Shown: positions 11,311-22,720 of the stretch, piece after piece
How positions within the stretch are numbered: position 1 is the stretch's first letter
How the letters are laid out: each line of letters starts with the position of its first letter
NCBI GenBank assembly: GCA_002049455.2
Contig: KV918890.1
Location: forward strand, 1 to 64,000
Direction of reading: 5' to 3'
Source of the DNA: Porphyra umbilicalis
Lineage: Eukaryota > Rhodophyta > Bangiophyceae > Bangiales > Bangiaceae
DNA: 64,000 nucleotides
The notes under the pieces: generated by a model
Database searches by the model: none
The model's input: only the letters and a program-made list of their open reading frames with translations
Told to the model about the DNA's origin: nothing
Program-made: the position numbers and the translations under genes

Positions 11311-11373
11311 AACTGGCGCAGACAACTGGAGCGGACAACTGGCACAGACAACTGGAGCGGACAACTGGCGCTG
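11311..11373. repeat. 13-bp tandem repeat, about five copies
   Basis: Units of AACTGG followed by seven variable bases ending in GAC are repeated in phase from 11311 to 11373. Just downstream of the folate gene stop, probably in its 3' untranslated region. Confidence 0.8.
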
Positions 11374-11531
11374 TGTACCAAGCAGGATGGGGCAAGGCAC
11401 GGAACAACAGGGAAGAACAAAAAAAAAAGAAACAGACTTGTTTCCGCGACCACTCACAACGCATCATGAGACCAGGAAAATGAATCTCAAACGAGCTCAC
11501 GAGGCTTGTACCTGGCGGCCTCTCCCCAATC

Positions 11532-12767
11532 CTACTTGGCGCTCGGCTGCGGCACGCTGATGCCGACGCTCGCCAGCATCTCGACCAGCGCGCCCGACTG
11601 CGAGGCGGCTTGCAGCTCGGCGTTGCCGCCAATGTGGCGCCCGCCGATAAAGATGTTGGGCACTGTTGTTTGGCCCGTCTTGCGTTCGAGCGCCGCGCGC
11701 ACGTCGGCCGAGTTCTTCAGAATCTCCGCGTTGATGTCCGTAAACGGCACGTCCATCTTGGTGAGGAGGTCCTTGGTCGCCGTGCAAAACTTGCAGCTGG
11801 TCTTGCTGAAGACCACCACCGACGCGCCCGACAGGGCGTCGGCAACCAGGTCGTCGGCTGCCTGCGCCGCGCCCGCCTCGTCAGACAGGTTGCCCTTGTG
11901 CAGGCCGCACTCCTTCTGGGTCGCCTCCTCCCACCACCAGCGGCCCTCGCGCTCGTGCTGGTTGGGCAGCACGGGACGGGTGCACGGCTCGCAGCCAATG
12001 GAGATGTAGCCCTGGTTGTGGAGCTCATTGTACGGCACCTCCGTCATGCGGATGGTCGCCCACACCTGCTCCGACGACACGTCCGACAGCGGGTTGAACT
12101 TGATGAGCGTGCTGTCGCCAATGCCCTTGAAGGCCGGGTCGAGCTGTACCACCGGCACGGCCGTGCGGGTGCCCGGCGACTGGTCCTTGCGCTGGCCCGT
12201 GATCCACGCCTTGAGGGTGCCGAGCTTCTTCCGCAGCGGCCGCACCTTGCGGGCGCGGCAGCACTCTTGGTGGCCATCCTCGTAGAAGCTAAACATGCCC
12301 TTCTCATTGACGAGCGCCTCGACCTCGCCCGAGTCTGGGAAGGTGTACTCGATGCGGATGCCATAGTGTTTCTCCACCTTGGCAAAGAACTTGTACGTCT
12401 CGGCGTGAAGGCGACCCGTGTCGAGCGCAAAGACGCGGAACGGCTTGCCGGTGCGGTGCGCATACTCGACGAGCACCACGTCCTCCGCGCCTGAAAAAGC
12501 AATGGCCACCTCGCCGGGGAAGGTCTCGAGCGCATAGTCAATCACCTCGACGGGGGACTTGCCCTCCGCGGCAAACCGCTCGCCGACCGCGTCAAAGTCA
12601 ACCTCCGCCGCCATGCGCGGCGCAGACGACCGGGGGGCGGCGGCGGGGAGGCGCGCGCCAGCGGGGGTGACGGCACCCACAAACGCCGACGAGCGGGCGC
12701 CGCAGGCGGCGGGCGCCGTGCGGACGGCCGTGGCGAACACCGCCGCGCTAGGAGCAAAGGCCGCCAT
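11532..12767 (-). CDS. APR: Plastid adenosine 5'-phosphosulfate reductase with C-terminal glutaredoxin domain
   Basis: Reduces APS to sulfite with electrons from glutathione in plastid sulfate assimilation. ATG 12767 gives 411 residues; the first 50 or so are rich in Ala, Ser, Arg and Pro and look like a plastid transit peptide. The reductase domain carries [16 protein letters not shown], the PDSGEVE loop, the iron-sulfur Cys pairs ECCRARK near residue 167 and IGCEPCTR, and the catalytic ECGLHKGN near 285. Residues about 300-405 form a thioredoxin-fold domain with a CKFC active site near 323 and [14 protein letters not shown], which is glutaredoxin-like. An open, uninterrupted frame of normal length for plant and algal APR. 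The gene converges on the folate gene. Confidence 0.95.
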   Translation of the reverse strand: MAAFAPSAAVFATAVRTAPAACGARSSAFVGAVTPAGARLPAAAPRSSAPRMAAEVDFDAVGERFAAEGKSPVEVIDYALETFPGEVAIAFSGAEDVVLVEYAHRTGKPFRVFALDTGRLHAETYKFFAKVEKHYGIRIEYTFPDSGEVEALVNEKGMFSFYEDGHQECCRARKVRPLRKKLGTLKAWITGQRKDQSPGTRTAVPVVQLDPAFKGIGDSTLIKFNPLSDVSSEQVWATIRMTEVPYNELHNQGYISIGCEPCTRPVLPNQHEREGRWWWEEATQKECGLHKGNLSDEAGAAQAADDLVADALSGASVVVFSKTSCKFCTATKDLLTKMDVPFTDINAEILKNSADVRAALERKTGQTTVPNIFIGGRHIGGNAELQAASQSGALVEMLASVGISVPQPSAK

Positions 12768-13693
12768 GGTGGGTGAGTGACCGCGACGAGCCACAGGGAC
12801 GACAGGGAACAGGGCGAAGACAGGTGGGCTAGGGAGGGGGTAGCGTGGGCGGGAGACGACGCGCTCAGTGGGGCGGTGAGACGCGAGGTCACAGCACGGC
12901 CAGGTGAAGCCGACGTACGGACGCCGCCGGCGGCAAACGGCGGCCGGCGCGCGTTATGGCCTTTCGCGGGGCCTGCGGGGACACGAGGCGCGGCCCGCGC
13001 AGGACCTCACAGTGCGCTCCGAGGGCCCGACTCCATGAGATCTCGACTGCATCACGCCGCAGTTGGTTCTGCAAGAGTTTGTGAGCTGTCATGGACAGTT
13101 CCTAATTTTTTTGTCTTTGTGGTTCACCGCTACTCTACCCAACGTGGCGCCACATGAGTGGTGTGACCAGCAGAGATTCGACAGTCTTGGGCTGGCAGCA
13201 GCCGCAGATTCTGGACTTAGCCCCTGGCGACACCGACGTGTTGATCAAGAAGCCGAGCATCCACGAGCAGGTATTAATACCTCCTTTAGTGTTCCTCACG
13301 ACAGCATCTACATGCTGAGAGAACGAGAGCAGCGCAAAGAAATCAAATGCACTATGCGGCGGTTTTCTGTAGAAACGTCATCGCTTTTAGCTGTCTCCTC
13401 GGTCCCTGCGCGTACAAGTTGCCTACCAATGGATGCGCCTCGCCCGTGAGACTGAATTCAATGCAAGGCTCTTTCAGAACGTAGCTGACATTTATGCTTG
13501 CACAGGGATGGTCGCTGTCGGACGAAGAGAAGAAGCACGAAGCAAGTGGAGAGCCTCACCAGAAAGACAACATCAAAGAGCGAGGAGCGGTTTCTCAGCT
13601 TGTAAACTTGGCCTGCCTCAACAGATGTAGCGGTGCTAGCTCAACCTGCTCACACACGCCGACGCTCAGTGATCAGTGATGGTTCCGACTCCG
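12768..13693. other. Intergenic region between APS reductase and the Sec1-family gene
   Basis: Both genes are on the minus strand, so this holds the APS reductase promoter and the downstream end of the Sec1 gene. I see no coding sequence, RNA gene or repeat that I can support. Confidence 0.35.
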
Positions 13694-16191
13694 CTACTTC
13701 CGGCGGCCAAACAGCTTCTTCTTCTTGACACTCGTCACCACTTCTGGGCTGGCAGACGTTGCTGCCGCCAGTGTCGCCGCCGGTGTTGCCGCCGTAGCCA
13801 CACCACCGCTGCGCGGGGATGGCGCAGCACGACTCGCCGCCACGGGCGGGGCGGCTCCTCTCGGCGACGGCGCTGCCGACACCCCCCCCCGCGGGGTCGA
13901 CGCCGCACTCGCCCCCCCCGCGCGGCGCCCACCTCGGCCGCGCGCGCGCGCGCCGCTTTGCTCTGCGCAATGGTCAACGCTGGCGGCGGCTGCATCAGCT
14001 TGATGCGCGTCACCGGGTCGTCGACCGCCGCTAGCGCGTCGAGGTAGTTCCGCGGCGTCAGCAGCGCCGAGCCGCCGACCGTCAGCCGCGCGCCCGTGTG
14101 AGCGGCAACCTCATACGCGGCGCGCACCTCAGAGTGACACACGCCGCCGACAAAAAAGAGCACATACTCGTGGTCGGGGTCGACCTCGGCGACCGCCCCG
14201 CAGTCGGCGCTCCTCGATCGACCCCGCCGCAGGGAGGGCGAGACGGACACGGGGGACACCGCGTCGGCGGCACCCCCGCCCCGCGCCTTGGCAATGAGGG
14301 CGTCGACGCCGCCACAGACGGGGAAGAGCGTCGCGTCGAGCTGCCCGGTTGCGAGGTCCACCCCGACCCCGCGCAGTGGCGGCGCGTAGCGTGACAGCTC
14401 AAACGGCAGGTCCTCTGAGAGGGTGTGGCGGTTGGCGCGCTCCTTCTCGAGCCGCTTGGCCTCCCGCCGCGCGACGACGCCGGCGCGAAGTTCGCGGAGC
14501 TTGCGCACCTGCGCCGACGTGGACGCGTCGCCGTCGCCCGCCGCGGCAGCCGCGTCGTCGGCGGCGCGCTTCCAATCCGCGGCGCCACTCTTGGCCGCCT
14601 GCAGCAGCGTGTCCAGGCCGCGAAGCACCGATGCAAAGGAGCGACCGAGGGTATCTTCGACCGCCGCCGTCAGCGGTGCCACCCCGCGCGTAAAGGCTGC
14701 CGACTGGGCCAGCGGCGACGGCGCCGCACCGTCCATAAGGGGGGCGCGGGAACCAACGGCGGCGGCGAGCGCGAGCACCCGCCCCTTGTCCCCATCCGCA
14801 ATGTCTGGCCGCTCCAGCAGGCTCCCTAGCGTTGCCAGCGCGCGCTCGGAGCGCACACGCTGGGATTCCGCGTCGGTGCCGGTGGCAAGGTCCTGCTCTA
14901 CCCCCGCCACCGCGTCCAGGTGCGCCTTGCGGTACCGCTCCATGAGCGCGTCGAGCGCATTGACGTGCAGCGAGTGTTGCGCCAGTTTGGTGGTGTACTC
15001 GGGGAGGCCACGGACGGCCTTGGAGAGGTCCGCGAGTTCGAGCTTAGCCCCATCCCCAGCCCCGTCAGCGCTTGCGCCCCCACCGTGGCGATGCACCTTG
15101 GCCACCGCGGATGAGTCGACAAAGTCACGCAGCGCCTTTTGGCAGTGGGGCATGGCCTGCGCAATGTGGAGGTGGCGGGTGGCCACCCATGACGCGTCCG
15201 TTTCATCCTCCATGAGGGCCTCTTTGGGTTTGGCCGGCGCGCCGCCGGCGGCCTCCCCATCGGAGCTCCCCTCGGCAGCAGGGATGGTGTAGTGCGCGCC
15301 GCCCGGCTTGGAGTAGTCCAACGGCAGCAGGTCGTGCGCCATGGCCTGGTACGTAAATTCGTGCAGCAGCGGCGACCTCACGTCCATGGACCGGTCCAGA
15401 ACAAGCAGCGTCGCGCGCTTGGCCGTCCCGGGCGGCGCGTCCGACGCCGACGCCGACGCCGACGATGGCGCCTCCGCGGGGGCGGTCGAGAGGTCCTCCT
15501 TGACCAGACTGGCCACCGTCCGCGACGTCGACGACCGCCCGTCGTAGCGCACCGTCCACGACACGGCGCTGGGCGGGGCGAGCAGCCGGCACACGGACGT
15601 CAGGCGCTCGGCGGTCAGGCACATTTCGGCACGTGCCTCGCGGCGCACCCCCCCGCCCCCCCCGTCCGTGGCAAACAGCTGCGGCAGCGACGCGGCGGGG
15701 CGGTCGAGCGAAAAGGCCCGCGACTCGTACGCGCTGACCTCAATGTCCAACTCGACGCACGCCTTGAGCTTGCGCAGCAGCCCCGACTGCGCCTGGATGA
15801 GCTTGAGCCGGTACGCCGGCAGCGGGGCCGTAAAAAACACGTGAAACTCCTTGTATTGCTTGGGGTCCTCGGCGACCAGCGCGGCGACCGACTCGGCCGC
15901 CGGCGACAGCAGGTAAATAGCGGGGAGCTGCGGCAGCGGCTCGCGGCGTAGCTCCAGGTACTCAATGATGGTGACGCCGTCGTTGACCAGCTCGTTGAGC
16001 GGCACTGCCGCCGCGAGGATGCGCAGCGACGGGCGGTCGACAATGAGGACGACCCAGTTCTTGGTGGCGCCGCCGGGCTTGCCGCCCGCGGGGCTGACCA
16101 CCCGCCGGATCATGTCGTTGAGAAGCCGCGAGCGGATGGCGCCGCGGACCGACGGAAGGTTGCCGCCCGCCGCGACTGCCATCGCTGACAT
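13694..16191 (-). CDS. Sec1/Munc18-family vesicle fusion protein, one apparent frameshift near the C-terminus
   Basis: SM proteins clasp syntaxin/SNARE bundles during membrane fusion. ATG 16191 starts a protein of about 832 residues (plant and animal Sec1 are about 600-670; the excess is low-complexity insertions). Visible family features: LNDMIRRV and WVVLIVDRPSLRILAAAV near the start, VHVFFTAPLP-like strand, ATLLVLDRSMDVRSPLLHEF TYQAM in the middle, and VLFFVGGVCHSEVRAAYEV near the end, the typical SM closing block. The frame then runs into Arg-rich nonsense after the C run 13912-13919. One extra base there gives a smooth Ala/Ser/Pro tail ending KKKKLFGRRK at 13694. Resembles the Sec1/KEULE type, but the subfamily is not certain. 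Confidence 0.9.
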
Positions 16192-18019
16192 GGCGGGGAG
16201 CGAGGGGGAACGTCGAGGGCGGGAGGGGGACAAAGGCAACACACGATGGACGGGAGGGAGACAGCGTAATGGCAATGGTGAACAAAATGGGGGGGGGGAC
16301 GGCGCGTCCGTACACGCGCCGTCGACGGCGCCCCCCAGCCGCCGGCCGCTATCCTGCTGTACACTGGCAAACAGTCCGTCCCCCAGGCGTCGGCGCGGCG
16401 CATCCAGCAAGGCGTGCGTCAGCGCGGCGCTTCAAGTCGGGCGTGCGTCAGCGCGCCGCCTCCGCCACTTTGACGGGCGCGTGCAGCCACAACCGCCGCG
16501 GCGGGCTTGCTCATCGAGGCGCCGCGCCGCACCAGACGAGGCGGCGGCGCCGCGTGGTGGGCTGGGAGCGGCCGCGACCGTGCAGGTGGCGGGGGGCGGC
16601 ACGACCGTCACCCCCGAGCGGTGGCGACCAGCCTGGAGGCATTGCCCACGAATTTGTAAGCAGCAACGTCTTTCAAGTGTGCAATTCAAGTGCAGGAGAG
16701 ACGACCCTTCTACTTTTTTCAGTCGGATTTGCGTGCCACGTGGTTTGTGTCAAAAATGTTGGAGACAAAATGTCGATCAGAAAGCCGTGGGCATCGCCAC
16801 CACGCCGCCCTCGAGGACGCCGCCGACCTCTCCGCTTGACGCAGCACGACGCAACACGGCGCAGCGCACTCTTGTAACAGCAGCTCCAAACCACTTGTCA
16901 TGATGACTGCCTCCGCATTGGGCGGATGGACGGCGATTGGGTGCCGCCTGGCACCCGCGAGAAAAGGCGCAGCGCATCCGCCCATGCGACCGCACATCCC
17001 CCTCCCCGGCGCCTCGCAGTTGCGCAATTAAGAGAGCGCGTTGGAGGAGCTCGCTCCACCGGACCTGCCTGCGCTTGAGACTCCTTCCATGTGCAGCACG
17101 GGGCCAGTGAATCAGCCGTTACCTGCATGGGCACAGAGCGCTCGGGTGCACGCTCGCCCCGGTCGCCTCCATTTTCCCGCGCGCGGCAGTGACGGTTCAG
17201 CGGCGCCCCTCGCTGTATCCCGGCACTAGCAGCGGAGATGGGTTGTTTGAAATTGCGGAGGTACGCCACCTGGCAACCGCAACCGGCATCGTCGTCACGC
17301 TGTGGGCATCCCAGGCTGGTGCCTCTCCGATGGTTTCCGAGGCGGGGCACCCTCGCTGACCGTGCCGACCTCAGCTGCCTGGCCGCCCCTGTCCCTGCCT
17401 TCTCGGCTAGGGTGTGAACGCTGCGGCGGCCGCCTCCGCTGCCAGCCATCACCACCACCCGTGCCGACGGCCCCGTCGGTGGCGGCGGTCGTCAACCGCG
17501 GCGGCGCGCGCCCGCCGCCGAAATTGCTGCCGTGCGCCGCTGGTGCGACGGGGCTGTCCACGCGGTCGCCCGGCTGGCCGCTGCGGAGCGAAAGACGCTG
17601 GTGACTGGGCGGTGGTGTGCCACGGCGTCTGGTGGGCGCCCGATGGCGGACGGGCGGCGGAGGCCCTGTGCGGCTGGGCGGCGGGCTTGCCGGGGCGCGG
17701 GGGAGGGGGCAGGTCGCCACGATTGGAAACGGCGACGAGGAGTGGGCGGCCCCGGCCCCGCCGCCGCCACCGTGACGCGCCGCGTGGCCGGCGGGCGACT
17801 GGACCGAGGGCGGCAACGATGCACTGGCGCCGGTTGAGTTTTTTCTTGACGTGCACGACGGGCCACGGGATACCTGTACGCAACAATCCCAAAAGGCAAA
17901 AACGACGCAGGGGGCGCGGGCGGTGCGAGCTGGCTCACGTCCCCACAGAGCGAAAAAAATGTACAGATGCATACCCCATCACTCCCATCCCCTCCCTCCT
18001 TCCCACACCCCCACCCGCA
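16192..18019. other. Long region without a recognised gene
   Basis: ORFs on both strands around 17300-17970 have Arg/Ala/Pro-rich, GC-driven composition and no motif. A coding exon of an unknown gene is possible there but not supported. Confidence 0.3.
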
Positions 18020-19875
18020 TCACCGGTGGCTACAACTGCACTCACCCGCGTCGCCGCCGCCGCCGCCGCCGCCGCGGCCCGCCGCCGTCCCGTAGCGCCC
18101 CGCCGCAACACCCGCCGCGTACCAGGCGCCGAGCAGGTCCGCCACGCCCGCCGGCAGACCCGGTGGCGGGGGCGGCGGCGGGGGTATCGACGCGGCGGCC
18201 GGTGGCCGTGACGACGGCCCCGCCGCTGCCGCCGGCGCGTACGCCGGGGGCGCCCCCAACAGTGGCGGTGGGAGCGGCGGATGCCCCACCGCGCCAAACG
18301 CCGCCGGGTGCATGTGCACGTGCGCGTGCGGGGGCGGGAGCGCGTGCGCATGTGCGTGCACGTGCGCAGGCGCGTAGGCGGCGGCCGCCGCGCCCTCCTC
18401 CCCCCCGGGGGGCCCCCCAAAGTGCGGCGGCGGGATGAGCAGGCCCGGCGGCACGGGCGGCACGACGAGGAGGGGCGGGAAGCCCACCGCCGGCGGGAAC
18501 TCGACGGCAGCCGGCGCGTCGACGCCGAGCTCCGCGCGGGAGCGCATGAGCGCCGCCGCCGAGCGGCACCCGGCGGGCACCCCCGCCACCGCGTCAGTCG
18601 ACGGCGCCGGCGAGCACCGACGGGCGGAGCGGGCGGGGCGGACGGCGGCGGTGGGGGCGTCCCCCCGCCCCCCCTCGTGCCGCGGCGCCGGCGGCGCCGG
18701 CTGCCACGAGCCGTCAAACGCGTAGGGGGGGAGAGGCCCGTTGGGCTCTGCCCCGGGGGCGGCCGGCAGCGGGTGCCCCCGCGGCGGGCGGGGCGTCGTC
18801 GGGCGCATCGACACGGGCTCCCCGTCAGGGGGGGGGGGGGGCGCGGCGCGCCGGGCGCAAGCGCGTGGCCCCTCGGCGGCCGGGGGGGGCGCGCAGGCGC
18901 GCCCCCGCCGGTCAGGGGGGCGAGCCCAAAGCCACCGCCACCACCACGGCCCGTGCTGTGGGTGTCGGCGCCCGCGTCACCGGTGCCGCCACTACCGGGG
19001 GCGGCGCCAAAGCCATTGTTGGCGCCGCCGCTCGCCACCCACCCGCCCGTCGCGGCGGCGCCCGCTGCCTCGCCCAGGACCTCATCGCGGCCGCGCCCCC
19101 CTCCGCCGTCCTCGTCGCTCGAATCGTCCCACGGGGGGGACGACTCCTCCACCGCGCCCGCCGCTCGTGACGAGGGCCACCCGGCGCGGCCGTCGGTCGA
19201 GGCAGGCGACGGCGAGCGGCTGGGGCCGGCGGGGGGGGCGCTCGACCAGGTGGCGCTGCCGGTGGTCAGGCCCACGGGCCACAGGCGCGGGATGGCCGCG
19301 GCGGGGGCAGCCTTGCGGGTGACTGCCGAGACGGCACCGCCGTTGCTGTCGCCGCCGCCGTCGTTGCCGCCTCCCGTATCGTCGGCATGGGTCCTGCCGC
19401 CGTCGCCGTCGCCGCCGGTTCCTTTGGTGCTGTCGCCACCGGTCTCGTGGATGCTGCCGCCACCGACCTCGTCCACGTTGCCGCCACCGGCCTCGTCCAC
19501 GCTGCTGCCGCCGGCCCCGTCAATGCTGCCACCTCCGCCTTCAACAGCGCTGTCACCGCCGGCCTCGTCTATGCCGCCGGCCTTGTCTATGCTGCCTCCA
19601 TCGACGGTGCAGTCGCTACCTCCACCAACGCCGTCGGCGCTCCCTCCGCCGGCACCGTCCACGCTCACAGCGCTCGCCTCATCGTTGCTCCCAGCGCCGG
19701 CGGTGCAGACGCTCCCGCTCCCATCCTCGTCCTGATCTGCAGCGTCGACCTTGCCGCCGTCGGCCGGCGGCGCCGTGCGAAACGACGCCATAGCCAACTG
19801 GTAGGCCGATACGAGCGCGTTGTCGTCCCACACGTCGTCGCCCAGCGTCAGCCGTACGGGGTGGGGGCCGGCCAT
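18020..19875 (-). CDS. Survival motor neuron (SMN) homologue with a very long disordered middle; frame switch at a G run
   Basis: SMN scaffolds the complex that loads Sm rings onto spliceosomal snRNAs. From ATG 19875 the N-terminus has the Gemin2-binding helix DDVWDDNALVSAYQLAMASF, which matches the SMN family pattern closely. The last 35 residues contain the YG box (LLGAWYAAGVAAGRYG), the oligomerisation helix, preceded by the usual PPPPPPPPG stretch. Between them lie about 500 low-complexity residues: degenerate (S/N)(V/I)D(E/G)AGGG repeats, an acidic patch (WDDSSDEDGGGG) and a His-rich stretch (HVHAHAHALPPPHAHVHMH). I find no convincing Tudor domain. The frame must change at the 14-base G run 18828-18841 to connect the two halves. 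Confidence 0.8.
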
Positions 19876-21888
19876 GGGGGAGTCGTCCCCACTCGAGCGG
19901 ATGGGAGATACAGGTGGAGTGTAGAAAGGGGCGGGGGGGGGAGGGGGGAAGCGAGCCAAAATGTGAGAGAGAGGCGCGGTGGAAGGACGCAGTCGTCGAC
20001 GAGGTGCGATCGACGATCATCCGCCGGCAGATGTGTCGACAACAGGCCAGTGGCGCGTGTGGGGAGAGAGGAGGCCAAGACCGAAACACGGGCGTGCTGG
20101 TCGCCGCCGCCACCACCACGACGACCACCGCCGTCACCGTGGCCGCGGTGTCGCGCACCTGGACAGCGAGTGCGGCGCTTGAAACTTGGGGGAGGCGCTT
20201 AAGACGCCGCTGCTCGACAAGGCGCAAGACGTGCGCGCGTCTCACCGCGGGTCGAGGACGTGGGTCGAGGACGACGTAGGGCCCGCTCGTCAGCCAATCG
20301 GCGGGCTCAGTTCAGGCGGCCACGGGGTCCAGCCAGGTCACGTGATCCGCCCGCTGGCGCGGTCTGCCTCACGGTTCAGGTGGCCCGGACGGTTGACATC
20401 AGCAGAAATATGTCGTTGCAACACTACGTATTGCGAGGCACCGGCCGGCAACAGTGGAATGGGCGCCTCACTCGAGACTGCTTTTCGGCTCGGCACGCCG
20501 CGTCATTCAATGTGGTACGACGCGCCGCCCCCACCCGATGCTGACGGGGTCGGGCGGCGGCGACCGCGGTGGCGACAACCGACGGCATGTCTGGGTCAAG
20601 GCTGAGGGCGGACGTTAGAGGGCATGAGGCATGCGACCTGCCTTGTGTTGCAGGTGGTGACGCCCGTGGACGTCGCCACGCTGACCGAGTCGCCGCTCCC
20701 TACCGCAACCATTCGCGCCCACACCAGCTGTTGCGAGGGAGTGTCGCGCGTCCACACCGCTCCCCACTGCTGCGCAATCGGCCCAGCCGTTGCGCGCCAG
20801 TGTCGCGTCCTTCCCCGCCTCACCAACCCGCTCCACCACAGTAACACAACAGCCATCCGCCCGTTTTCACTGTATCCTCTCCCCTGACTTTGATGGCTGC
20901 GGCGACTGCCGCTCGCTCCCAATAACGGCTGACCTTCTTCTCCGCACCACGTCCTCTCATCGTACCCCCCCTCGCACTCCAGTGTTGCTGGTATATCTCC
21001 CCCGGCTCTATATGTATTGTTGTCACGCTCACCCCGCTCCGTTTGGTGTGGCTAGCACCCCCCCTTCTGCTCCACGAGCGTCGGAGCAACTCATCACCGT
21101 CGCAGAACACGATGTCTTGTCGAAGATATTACACCACGGTGTCCTCGTACTCGTGGCCCGACACGGTGCCCCGCAACACCCCCGATGGTGGGAGAGCGAC
21201 TGTGTGGCTGCCGTGGCTCGCCGTCATGACGGGTGTGGGTGGCCGACATGGTTTCGGTCGTAAGAACCGTCGGGAAGCTCTGAAACAGCGCTGTCGCCCC
21301 TCCTCGATCGCGCAAGGCCACCGACAGTGACGGCGCCTCTATTTGCTATCGCGGACGGTACTGATGACTGCTGTAATGCAGGCCTGCCGCCGCCGTTGCA
21401 TGGAAGGAATCGACCGCGGAACAGGCCGCGCCGGTCAAAGTATTTACAACGCAACAGCGCACAACCGCCGGACGCCCTTCATACGTGAAGCTCGTGGGGA
21501 GGGTACACTTTGCCTGCCTGTCGCCCTCGGCCGCCTCCGTGCCGGCGGCCGTCGCCATCCCCACCCCCGCTCTCTCCGCTGTCGATCAGAACCGCGCCCC
21601 ACTGCCGTCGAGTAGAAACCTCGGAAAAACCGCCTACGGTCGGCAGGAGAGCCGGACCTCTAAGAACTGGTCATAGCTGGCGTTCGCTCATTTGTAGGGT
21701 GACGCTGTGCATATCGGCCCAGAAGTGTCGACCATCAACCAAGGAGGGGGTGGAAGGGGTGGTCCTCGTGCATCTACGAGGGCACACTGAATGCCATACG
21801 TGGCGCCATCCAGAAGACGCAGTGAGTCGTGTACATAATGTCATATTGAATAAATATAGTTATAATTGCACTTGTTGCATCGCAAAGC
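19876..21888. other. Long intergenic region, boundary of the gene island
   Basis: GC content falls along this stretch. No gene or RNA gene seen. The right end leads into the tRNA-like unit. Confidence 0.35.
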
Positions 21889-22015
21889 GCTCTCGTCGTC
21901 TAATGGTTAAATTCAAGTTAGAACTTGGTACAGCAAGGATGTTCTCCATGCACTGTGAGGTGCAACGTCAAACGTTGTGGCCGTAACGATGGTGGTTCGA
22001 TCCCGCCCGGGGGCA
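21889..22015 (+). tRNA. tRNA-like gene with a 27-nt insert in the D loop (copy 1)
   Basis: A seven-pair acceptor stem can form between GCTCTCG (21889-21895) and CGGGGGC (22008-22014), followed by A. A D-arm GTCT..AATGGTTA..GGAT is split by 27 extra bases. The T arm GGTGG-TTCGATC-CCGCC is normal and includes the B-box. A T run at 22025-22031 would stop RNA polymerase III. The middle is longer than a normal tRNA: a TTGTGGC loop like that of tRNA-His is present at 21974-21980, but its stem is weak, so I cannot assign the anticodon. It may be a tRNA with unusual introns, a decayed tRNA, or a tRNA-derived short element. A second copy lies at 54081. Confidence 0.5.
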
Positions 22016-22550
22016 TTGCAGCTCTTTTTTTCTTGCTCGGCCTGAACGTTGATGGTGCCAGCAACGGGGTATGACGCGCCCCGACCAAGCAAGAGCGACG
22101 GCGGGGACGGCCGGCGAGGGCAACCGCGACAATCCTTACAATAAGTGTCCTTCTGACAGTCTGTGCGCCCCCGCCCTGTCTTTGTTCAAAACCCGGGGCG
22201 CTCCAGCGCCACCCTCCAACAATCAAACGTCCCAACCGAACTCGCGTACGACCCAAGCGACTTTGGTTTGCGCAGGGGCATGCGACGCCGGTCGCCGACG
22301 GCCGCGCCCCTGCGGCGCTCCCTCAACGCTGCCACGAGGCACCGGCGTGGCCGTCGCCGTCGCGTTCCCAGCACTGCATGCCGCCGCTGACCACGCCGCG
22401 CCGTTGCGGGCGTGGCAGTCACCGTGGCAGTCGCCGCCCGCGCCGCACCGGTCGCATTGGCGGTCCCCGACGCTGCCCCTTTCCGTTCCCACACCCTACC
22501 CCCCCTCCCCCTTGCGGCCGCGGCACGCCCCGATTCCCGTTCAACGACGA
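22016..22550 (+). pseudogene. Diverged copy of the tRNA-separase intergenic region
   Basis: Sequence after the tRNA-like unit follows the order seen at 54210-54980: GCAACCGCGACA..TCCTTACA.., the TCAAACGTCCCA segment, GC-rich blocks, then CCCCCTCCCCCTTGC. Similarity stops just before the position matching the separase start codon. So this is a copy of upstream DNA only, with no separase coding sequence. Confidence 0.55.
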
Positions 22551-22569
22551 GACCGCTTTGTATAGATGA

Positions 22570-22720
22570 AAGAGACCATCGGGGTAGTCGTGACCTTCCA
22601 CGAACGAAGAGGTGACACCTCGTCCAGCCGAGGAACTCGGCTGTACTGGTCAAGGTGGCTAAAACAGGGATTATCGCTGTCTTCAAGCTGATACCGTCGT
22701 TTTCAGATCGGGTACAGTCA
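22570..22720 (+). repeat. Dispersed repeat fragment, inverted copy of 53930-54065
   Basis: The segment from GTAGTCGTGACCTTC through CCAGCCGAGGAACTCGG to CCGTCGTTTTCAGATCGGG matches the reverse complement of 53930-54065 in order and spacing. Confidence 0.6.

Noticed and set aside
9236-11632. 798-codon open frame on the - strand
   Set aside because: Antisense shadow of the folate gene; His/Arg/Gly-rich with no domain.
11610-12494. 294-codon + strand frame over APS reductase
   Set aside because: Antisense shadow; the minus frame has every conserved APS reductase motif.
21974-21980. tRNA-His assignment from a TTGTGGC loop
   Set aside because: The flanking stem is only three pairs and copy 2 does not keep the anticodon, so no amino acid is assigned.
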